Part shown: positions 56,124-64,000 of the stretch, piece after piece
Layout: the number at the start of each line of letters is the position of its first letter
Numbering within the stretch: the stretch's first letter is position 1
Assembly: GCF_901933205.1 (NCBI RefSeq)
Contig: NC_044590.1
Coordinates: forward strand, 11,869,501-11,933,500
From: Camarhynchus parvulus
Lineage: Eukaryota > Chordata > Aves > Passeriformes > Thraupidae
DNA length: 64,000 nucleotides
Reading direction: 5' to 3'
The notes under the pieces: model-generated
The model's input: the letters and a program-made list of their open reading frames with translations, nothing else
Told to the model about the DNA's origin: nothing
The model's database searches: none
Program-made: the position numbers and the translations under genes

Positions 56124-56795
56124 TGTTGAAAATTGCAATGCAAGATGTTTTCTTTTACCATCTGCATGGCAGATTACCTTTTGTGAAGTGGGCAGTTTGC
56201 CTTGTCTCTCTCTTTGAGTGACCACACCCAATCCTCCCTCAGGGGAGGCACCTGCTGATAACAGCCATTGAATGTCCCTGCATGGCTGATAAGAACTACA
56301 GCATCCCATTGGGAGATGTGAGCCCAGAGGGAGGAGCCAAGCATTCCTACCTGGATATAATCAGGGGATTCTGGAACACCAGCACAGCTTCTCCACTGGA
56401 TTTCCCAGAGGAACAGCAGCTGCCTCTGCCACTGGATCTTCAGAGGAAGAGACTGCACCTTTCTCCAGGATCCCTGCTCCAGCAGAACCACCCCTGACAC
56501 TGCAGGAGGGCTGAGCCACAATTCCAATGGGACTGCTGCCAGCACCCTGACCCACAGGGTGTCAGGTTGGGTTCTGACTCTGGCAGTGTTGTTCTACTGT
56601 ACTGCATTGTTTATTTTATCCTTTTTTTTTTCTTCCCCATTAAAGAACTCTTATTTCCTGCTCCCATATTTTTGCCTGAGAGCCCCTTAATTTAAAATTT
56701 ATAGCAATTGGGAGGGGTGGGGAGGGTTTACATTCTCCATTTCAGGGGAGGCTCCTGCCTTCATTAGCAGACACCTGGCTTTCCAAACCAAGATA
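56124..56795 (+). mobile_element. Solo LTR, perfect 5-bp TSD
   Basis: 672 bp, begins TGTTGAAAATTGCAATGCAA and ends CCAAACCAAGATA, where CA has mutated to TA (the sister copy at 53410 ends in CAAGACA). An ATTAAAGAACTC signal lies near 56640. Perfect GGGAC flanks are at 56119-56123 and 56796-56800. A 5-bp TSD fits ERVL-type or related integration. Confidence 0.93.
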
Positions 56796-56876
56796 GGGAC
56801 CTTACCCGTGGCAGTTGGTTTGTGGTAGCAGGCTCTGAGCAGTTACCTGCTGGGTACAGACAGCACAGGGTATATT
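56796..56876. other. Short unique spacer
   Basis: Nothing recognised. Confidence 0.3.
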
Positions 56877-57033
56877 AATCCTGGGGACTGGGGACAGCTG
56901 GAGGAGGAGTGCCTGGTCCAAAGGGATCCTGGGCCATATTTATCCTGGGGACAGCTGGAGGAGGAGTGCCTGGTCCAGAGGGATCCTGGGCCATATTTAT
57001 CCTGGGGACAGCTGGAGGAGGAGTGCCTGGTCC
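56877..57033. repeat. 57-bp tandem triplication
   Basis: GGAGGAGGAGTGCCTGGTCC recurs at 56900, 56957 and 57014, an exact 57-bp period. The third unit is cut off after GGTCC. Copies 1 and 2 differ at few sites. The period is divisible by three, so frames stay open through it. Confidence 0.95.
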
Positions 57034-57914
57034 GGGTGACTTGTTTGGCTTAGGGATGGAGCTCAATGCACCTCCAAAAGGACTGGCTGGACACAATGAC
57101 CATGGATGAGGAAGGTGAATGAGGCCTCCTGCTTGGCATCACCACTGATCCCAGCTCCATGGGCATCCAGGAGCCCTGGGGAGGGAGATAATCCGTGGAT
57201 TGGTGCTTTCCTGGCACAATGGGAACACTGCAGGATGGTGGCAGGGTAGCAGGACATGTGGAATAGACAGAAGAGCATAATAAACACACCAGGTGGAAAG
57301 AGGAGCCCGAGGGGATCCCTGTGGGTGGTAAACCCAAGGTCTAATTGCACAAATATGCTGCAGGGGTGATTCTACCCTGAGAGCAGTGGTGGGAAAAGGT
57401 TAAATGGGATGAGCAAAGCTGCAAATTTGGGCCAGGTGATGAGGGTGGGAAATGTCAGCTGCTCACACATGGCCCAGGTCGTGACAAAATCTGTGTGACA
57501 AAATCTGTGTCCCGGGAAGATCCTGGGATTTACAGCTTTACAGCCTGTGAGGGGCAATGCTGGTCTGGTTTAGTCTTGATGCAGGTGCTGCTGGGGCATC
57601 CCCTGTCCCTGGTCAGGCTTGGCAGGGAGGGCAGCAAGGTGAACCACCCTGTCCCCTGTGTGCTTGTCTGCAAGAAAGGAACAGCCTAAAAATGAGGGAA
57701 AAGGACACCAGAGCTGTGCAGAGAGCAGGAAGCTGCAGAGCAGCGCAAGGGGAGCTCAGTAAACTGGTGGGGATTGGTTTAAAGCCGAGTCAGAGAGCTG
57801 CTTTGCCCAGCAGAGGGTTGGAGCTGGCTGTCCCAAGGAGGGGAGGCCAGCAGGGACAGGAGGGGCTGGCACAAACTCATGGGCAGCAAAGTCATTGAGG
57901 GGGAGGACAGGACA
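57034..57914. other. Non-repetitive stretch
   Basis: Contains a 16-bp tandem doublet GTGACAAAATCTGTGT near 57481-57512. No gene recognised. Confidence 0.35.
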
Positions 57915-58075
57915 GGGTGATCTCTCCTGGAAGTGCTCAAATCCAGGCTGGATGGAGCTTGGAGCTCCAGGTTTTGTGGAAAGTGTCCCTGCCCATGGCA
58001 GAGGGTAGGACTGGGTGAGCTTTAATATCCTTTCCAACCCAAATCGTTCTGCAATTCCATAATTCTGTGATTTTC
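57915..58075 (+). mobile_element. CR1 LINE 3' end
   Basis: GTGATCTCTCCTGGAAGTGC, GTGTCCCTGCCCATGGCAGA and CCTTTCCAACCCAAATCGTT, ending AATTCTGTGATTTTCTG. Confidence 0.88.
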
Positions 58076-60249
58076 TGTTCCTTAATCCAGGCAAACCTGG
58101 GTGCTGCCCCTAAGGCAGAATTAGCAATTTTAGTGGCTCCTCACCCTCTTTACTTCCCTTTTGCACAGCTCTTTTCTTTGCAGGAAGTGTTCAGGATCTT
58201 AACCAAACGTGGCTTTTTAAAACACGTGCTCAGAAATGATTTTTTTGTTGTTGTTGTTGGTTTTCTCCCTGCAAATAAAAATATCTTCAGCAGAAGCAAA
58301 TAAGCCTGAGCAGGTTTGTCAGATCATTCAGAAAAAAAAAAAAAGTGGCTGTGGAGATAAACCAGGAACAATCCCCTCACCCATCCATCCAACGAGGAAA
58401 ATTCATTTCCTTTGTGCTCCAGCTCCTCCTGCCTTGGCAGATTTGGCCTGGCACTTTGTCCCTCCCTGCTGCTGTCCCTCCTCTTCCTCCTCATGTGACA
58501 GTGACAGCACAGCTCCATCCCTCAGTGCCAGCCTTTATCTGTGAGCTCTGACAGGAAAAAATGGAATTTTATGTGCTGCAGAAGTTCATAACATCCCAGC
58601 ATTGATAGGGATAGAGTGCAAAAGAAATAAAATCAATAAAATATTCAAAGCTTTCACATTATAAGCTCCGATAAAACTTTTTACCAAATGTTTACTGTAT
58701 AATAAATTCTATTAAAAAGCCCAAGCTTGTATGCTGAAGAGGGGTGGAACGTTGTCACTTTAATTGCAATGGCATAAATATTTGATATTCAGTAAATTAG
58801 ATCTGTAGCTCTGAAAACATTCTTGCAAATGGATTTTTACCTGTAGCACAGTGCCATTAGCAGGAGAAAGTCAACACAGCCCCAGGGCCTGTAATTAACT
58901 CAACCCAAGCAGAACTAAACATTTTTGACAGTTTTCCTGGTCTGGAATTAACTGTCATAGCAGAGAATGAAAGGAAGTGCATTGTCACATTATGTTTACG
59001 TAAAGTCTGTAAAATGCTGTGTTTTGTATTTTTGTTTTGTTAAGTCTGAGTTTCATGCCCCATTATTTTTTTCATCATTAGAGACAAGCTTAAAAACAAC
59101 TAATGATGGATTTTATATCCTCAGAGTAGTCTGAAAAAAAAAAAGAAAAAAGGGGAAGACATTAGTTCGGTAATTCAATTTTTCTTTATTTTTTTCTCTG
59201 TAATGAAGCATGGTACGCTGTGTTCTGGTATAAATCATAGTGCTGTGACATTTGAAGACATTAGGAACTCTGGTTTTCCTATCTGATTCAAGGTTCTCAG
59301 ATAATAAGCAGTTGTCTAGCCCATGTCTGTCTGTTTTCTTGGAGGTGGGGGAAGGTGTATGTATGTTTTTTCCCTTCTTTTCTTCTCTCTTTTTTATTTT
59401 GTATTTACAAAAATAACTGTCACTCCACTGAAATGCAAACCCTTGAGGGCAAATCTACTTAATGCTTCCCTGAAAGCTACTTATTGTCCAGAAGCTCAGA
59501 GAAAATCTGTACTGCAGTAATTGAAGGGATGTGTTGAGCTCCCTGACATTTTGTCCCAGAAATTATCGTACCTGAAAAAGAAAGGAGTATTTAGCAGGAG
59601 AGCTCCTGTGCAATTTGGGAATGGAAAGATGCTCATAAACAAGCTGATTAAAATAGATGGGGTTTGCTACATTTATAGCAACAACTTGTGCTAATAGCTT
59701 ACATTAAAAGGGGGAAAACCTGTTTGGATGGCAAATATATGTCTGCTGCAAGCAGGGATTGTGTTATGATCTTGTCTCTTTCCTGATATATTGAGAAGAC
59801 AAGCAAATAAGGAAACAAAAATGTCAAGATTTTTTTTTCTTCCTAAAGATTGCCAGATAGGGAGGAGAAAAAAAAAAATCAAGGCAAAATTAAAAACACT
59901 CTCAGCTCCTGCCTGTGCTGCTCTGCCAGGCTGCTCACCTCAATGAAAAGCTTTTATTTTGGATTTCTGAATATCGCAGGGAAAGAAGAGAAACCCCTCT
60001 TTTCCCAAGATACATCATGCAAGAAATGACCTCAGCTCGATGCAATTTTTATTTTGCATTCCATTTCAGCGAAGAAGTCCCTCCCGCGCCGGGGCCGTGC
60101 CAGGAGGGCTCTGAATGGTTCCCCATCCACCTGCAGCTGCCTGCTCACTCCAGCCTCCTGTAGAGGCATCTTCCACATCTTCATCCACAGAACCACCTCA
60201 GCAACGAGCACACAACACCTTCATTAAGAGACAGACAGAAAAAAAGCAA
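58076..60249. other. Long AT-rich non-repetitive block
   Basis: From about 58560 to 59900 the DNA is AT-rich and free of recognised repeats, with several TAATT and ATTTG cores. It has A runs at 58329-58344, 59137-59150 and 59866-59878. No exon recognised. It could hold conserved non-coding elements, on composition only. Confidence 0.3.
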
Positions 60250-60255
60250 GAAAGG

Positions 60256-60860
60256 TGTAAGAGTGATGGGGGGTGGGATGGTCAGGACACACGGACACGA
60301 GAGATCTCTGCAGCCAGGGCTGGAACTTGGGGTTTATTGCAGAGGGCCTGGGGGCAGGGCCCTGCTGGGAGCTGCCAGCCACAGCTGGAGCAGGCTGAGA
60401 GAGGGAGAGGGGGAGAGAGGGTGAGAGGGAAAGAGAGTAAGAGAGGCAAGAGAGCGAGGTTCCCGTTACAATACAATAAATCTTCTTCTGTGTTGAATAT
60501 TCTCAATCTCACTAACCAATCTAGTACAAGATACAAATCCCACAGCATTTCCATACAGCCTATAAGAATCATTACATTACCATACTGTGTAACATTTTAA
60601 ACCCTAAAAACTCCTCTTTGGGCCCCTTCTGCCAAGCTGTAGGGTCTGATCTGACCCTTGGGCCTGTCTGCAAGCAGAGGGTGTTGTTCCATCAAAAGGG
60701 GATCACCTTCAGCGGCCACACCATTGTTTTCCAGTTGTTCAGTAACTGAGGCATCTCAAAGCTTGCTTTCATTTCAATCTCACTTATAGTTTCCATATTC
60801 TCAAAATCTTTTGCCAGGCAATCATATTTATAAGGCTTTCCTGTTTCATCTTCCCCAACA
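60256..60860 (-). mobile_element. Solo LTR, perfect 6-bp TSD
   Basis: 605 bp; on the minus strand it begins TGTTGGGGAAGATGAAACAG and ends ACTCTTACA. GCCTTATAAATATG near its 5' end and TGCAATAAACCCC near its 3' end are well placed as TATA-like and poly(A) signals. Perfect GAAAGG flanks lie at 60250-60255 and 60861-60866. Related to 21230-21878. Confidence 0.93.
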
Positions 60861-60866
60861 GAAAGG

Positions 60867-61286
60867 CAGGAAAGCAGCTTCTGGAAGAGGGGAATCTGTG
60901 AAAAATCCCCTTACCCAGGACCTTTCTCACCACAACAGGAAGGGGACCCTAACACTGGGAGAATAAACAGAGATTTCCCTGCTCCTGACAATCAGGGGCT
61001 CGGTTTGGAGTCACTCTGTTCCTGTTGGGAATTCCATGAGCAATGCTGATGGGATTTGAATTCCTCAGGGGTTGGGTGCTGCTGGTGCTGAGCCTGTGGC
61101 CAGCTCTGGTGTGACTGGTGGGAGCTGCCCCGGGGTGCTGAGCCCCTGGCAGGAGCAGGAGAGGATCCAGGGGAGCAGGACTGGCTGCTGCTGCTGCTGC
61201 CTCTCTTCTCACTGAATTAGGCAAATTACACAGTGCTGTCTCTTCGTTAAATTAATTAGCTCAATTAGGCTGGGGGGGATGCAGAG
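60867..61286. other. Non-repetitive stretch
   Basis: Includes a short (CTG)n run near 61183-61200. Nothing else recognised. Confidence 0.3.
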
Positions 61287-61292
61287 GCGCGC

Positions 61293-61336
<44 letters not shown>
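61287..61336. repeat. Alternating (GC)n(GT)n dinucleotide tract
   Basis: Fifty bases of strictly alternating purine and pyrimidine, GCGCGCGCGT then GT repeats. This composition favours left-handed (Z) DNA under supercoiling. Confidence 0.95.
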
Positions 61337-61337
<1 letters not shown>

Positions 61338-61388
61338 TTCTTCTCACTCTCCCTGTTTGATCCCTCACCTCTTCCCGCAGGCCCTGAG

Positions 61389-61829
61389 GTTTTGAGCATC
61401 CCCAGGGGATGGTTGGGGTTTGGAGCCATCCCCAGGGGATGGTTGAGGTTTTGAGCCATCCCCAGGGGATGGTTGGGGTTTGGAGCCATCCCCAGGGGAT
61501 GGTTGAGGTTTTGAGCATCCCCAGGGGATGGTTGGGGTTTGGAGCCATCTCCAGGGGATGGTTGATGTTTGTGGCCATCCCCATGGGATGGTTGAGGTTT
61601 TGAGCATCCCCATGGGATGGTTGATGTTTGTGGCCATCCCCAGGGGATGGTTGATGTTTGTGGCCATCCCCAGGGGATGGTTGGGGTTTGTGGCCATCCC
61701 CAGGGGATGGTTGGGGTTTGTGGGCATCCACAGGGGATGGTTGAGTTTTGGAGCCATCCCCTGGGGATGGTTGATGTTTGTGGGCATCCACAGGGGATGG
61801 TTGGGGTTTGTGGGCATCCACAGGGGATG
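61389..61829. repeat. Palindromic minisatellite, 15 units of about 29-31 bp
   Basis: Most units carry CCATCCCCAGGGGATGG, an 8+1+8 palindrome, followed by TTGGGGTTTG, TTGAGGTTTTGA or TTGATGTTTGTG. Variants include a T centre (CCATCCCCTGGGGATGG, about 61752) and broken arms (CATCCACAGGGGATGG). Frames here give repeating 10-residue units and are artefacts. Confidence 0.95.
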
Positions 61830-63359
61830 ATGGATCTGCTGCCATCCCTGGTGGCACCCGGGGCTTCCCCCAGCCCCAGTGTGTCTGGGAATGCTGCAGC
61901 CTGAGCTTTGGGATCCCTGGCCCCTGAACACCTGCCTTCTCCCAGCTTGGCTGAGATTTTTGGCATCAGGGATATTTCCCACCTGCCCATGGGATCCTGT
62001 CCCTGGATGTTGCCACCTGGGCACACACGGGAGGCTCCAGGGCACCAGGGCTGGAGGGAGCATGTCCCTGTCCCCTGGCACAGGGCACATCATGCCCTCC
62101 TACCCCTCACACTGGGTTTGTCATGGGAAAGGAGGACCTCAGAGCACAGCAACTCTCAGATGTGAAATATTTCTGTCATCTCCTGCTCACAGTGTTTCAG
62201 GTCAGGCAGCTGTGATTGCCTCCCTGGCAGGTGCTGGGGTCTCCCTTTTGGGATCAGGCCATGCCTCTGCCAAACCCCTTCCCTCCCAGCACCAGCAGCA
62301 AAGCTTGGCATTCCATGAGAGAACAAGGAGCCAGGTCCAGCTGCCACCGGGGGTGGTCACATCTTGATCCCAGCACCAGGAAGGTGTTCAGGACCCCCTC
62401 CTCAAGCCCTGTGTTGGAGCAGCACCAGCATCTCCACTCCTCCACGTGACACCCCTGGGAAGCTGCCACATCTTTTCTCATGTTTGCATGTGATGAAAGA
62501 TTCAGCACGTGGAGAAGAAACCAAATTCTGATTTATTAGTAGCAACTAAACAGTAAAAGACAGCACAGGGTCTATCAATAGTGCTTAGCAGCAGAGCCTG
62601 GTGTAATCTCCTGCATGGCAAAGTAATCAGGAATGTCACTTTTCATAGGATCCATCAGAAACAATGAGACATTTCACAAACAATCCTGGGCCAGCATTAA
62701 CCATGAGATATAAAGAGACACAAGAGCAATTACTAAAGAAAACAATTATATGTCAGCAAATATATTCATCTTCATTTGATTTAAGCACCCACCTTCCATG
62801 GCTGTAAAAGGGATTGGAATGTTGACTCAATTTGTGGGGCAGCAAACTGAGCCAGCACAGATGTGATTGCAGCGAGGTGCTGCAAAGGGAGGTGAGGGAC
62901 AGAGCAGGGACACAGATGGGATGGAGCTCCAGGATGGACATTCCCACCCCAGCTCAGCATGGGAACTCTTCCAAAGACCTGGGACTTCTCTCATGCTTGG
63001 AGCACACCAGGAACTGACTGAGTTAAGGGCTGACTGCAGCCTTTCTGTTTCCAGAGGTTTCATTCTTCTACCTCCCCTAAATCATCACTTTCTTCTGAAT
63101 GAAAACATGTTTTGCAAAACCTAATATAAATGGAATACTGGGGTTGGATCAAAAATAATCTCCATTAAATTTTTTTCTCTTAATGCAAACGGTAGTAATG
63201 ATTTTTTTTTCTTTAAGCAAGAATAAGTGTGTTAATTTGTGCTTGAAGAAAGCCTCTATTTCTGCAGCTCTTTATCCTGGCTACACATGGAATAACCACA
63301 GGCTTTCAGGTCTCTTCTGTGTTCCTGGGGGCTCCAAAGTTCCAGTACATGGAACCAGA
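61830..63359. other. Non-repetitive stretch
   Basis: GC-rich to about 62460. At 62500-62760 an AT-rich part contains CTGATTTATTAGTAGCAAC, which on the minus strand resembles an LTR poly(A) region, but no limits can be set. No gene recognised. Confidence 0.35.
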
Positions 63360-63752
63360 CTGAGAGAGCTGGGGCTGATCACCCTGGAGAGGAGAAGGCT
63401 CCAGGTTGAGCTTAGAGCCCCTGCCAGAGCCTAGAAGGGCTCCAAGAGCTGGAGAGGCACTTGGGACAAGGACTGGTGGTGATAGGTGCAGAAAAAAATG
63501 GCTTTAAGCTGAAGGAGGGTAGATTTAGGTCAGATATATGGAATAAATTCTTCCCTGTGAAGGTGGGCAGGCCCTGGCACAGGTGCCCAGAGCAGCTGTG
63601 GCTGCCCCTGGATCCCTGGCAGTGCCCAAGGCCAGGCTGGACAGGGCTGGGAGCAGCCTGGGATGATGGAAGGTGTCCCTGCCCATGGCAGGGGGTGGAA
63701 CAAAATGATTTTTTAAGGTCCCTTCCAACCCAAACTGTTCTGTGATTCTGTG
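63360..63752 (+). mobile_element. CR1 LINE 3' end, longest in window
   Basis: Runs from CTGAGAGAGCTGGGGCTGAT through CACCCTGGAGAGGAGAAGGC, GAAGGTGGGCAGGCCCTGG and GTGTCCCTGCCCATGGCAGG to CCCAAACTGTTCTGTGATTC. About 390 bp, with the reverse-transcriptase part missing. Confidence 0.93.
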
Positions 63753-64000
63753 TGGGCTTTGGGATGTTCCCCAGATCCTGAGTTTCTGCTGCCTGGGTGT
63801 TGTTTCTCTTCCCAGCTGGTTCCACCAGCCCTGTCTCACACCCCAGCCCTGAGTCTGCCCCTCTCTGACCTGCTGGGCAAACCCCCCTGTCCTGCCCCAC
63901 TCACCTGGGGGACAGAGGGCACTTCCCTCCAGGCTCTTCCACTCCAGGAGAAGAGAAATGCTGGTAATTTGTAATTTGTCCGCCTGTCTTAATGACAAGC
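63753..64000. other. Non-repetitive stretch to window end
   Basis: Nothing recognised. Confidence 0.3.

Noticed and set aside
61261..62093. Frames up to 250 codons with 10-residue repeats
   Set aside because: Translation of the 30-bp palindromic minisatellite, whose unit length is near a multiple of three.
1..64000. tRNA, rRNA, CRISPR or bacterial-type operons
   Set aside because: No cloverleaf with A and B boxes, no regularly spaced identical repeats with unique spacers, and no dense gene packing. The tandem arrays lack spacers.

Overview
The window looks like nuclear DNA of a songbird (passerine). The signs are many 5'-truncated CR1 LINE ends finishing in the ATTCTGTG octamer, about nineteen solo or fragmentary retroviral LTRs of types common in passerines, several with 5- or 6-bp target-site duplications (TSDs), long polypyrimidine and ATCC/CTCCT microsatellites, and GC-rich minisatellites. 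There is no bacterial-style gene organisation, tRNA, rRNA or CRISPR array. No gene is recognised with confidence, so the window reads as intergenic or intronic DNA. Most long open frames are translated simple repeats, CR1 or LTR sequence. Two minus-strand segments have a coding-like look: 539-780, with a complete branch point, pyrimidine tract and AG just upstream, and 43684-43947, with a poly(A) signal right after its stop. Neither could be assigned to a family.

Layout. 1-5 kb: candidate terminal exon (minus), a 90-bp higher-order tandem repeat, two minus-strand LTRs and a CR1 end. 5.5-6.5 kb: a plus-strand LTR whose internal pyrimidine tract has grown to about 450 bp. 6.8-14.4 kb: CR1 pieces, a 327-bp tandem duplication whose second copy holds an LTR, and a (CTCCT)n tract. 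15.9-24.3 kb: (TTTTA)n, LTRs at 16.8, 21.2 and 23.8 kb (the last inside an older LTR), and a 30-bp minisatellite joined to a CR1 end. 24.3-31.5 kb: mostly single-copy, an LTR at 27.2 kb, CR1 pieces, and an LTR at 30.9 kb between two 162-bp direct repeats. 31.5-41.4 kb: single-copy AT-rich blocks, CR1, an (ATCC)n array, LTRs at 36.3, 37.8 and 39.3 kb, and a layered duplication at 39.2-41.3 kb. 42-52 kb: CR1 pieces, the 43.7 kb reading frame, an AT-rich minisatellite at 45.7 kb and a 21-unit minisatellite at 50.2-51.2 kb. 52.8-64 kb: LTRs at 52.8, 53.0, 54.0, 56.1 and 60.3 kb, a 57-bp triplication, a CG/GT alternating tract beside a palindromic minisatellite at 61.3-61.8 kb, and a CR1 end at 63.4-63.75 kb.

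The DNA mainly records insertion, LTR-LTR deletion and local duplication. Two insertions can be checked against uninserted copies in the window itself (11.9 and 27.2 kb). Two LTRs have acted as sites of microsatellite growth (5.5 and 54 kb). No undescribed molecular system was found. Family names for LTRs rest on recalled resemblance and TSD length, not on a database search.
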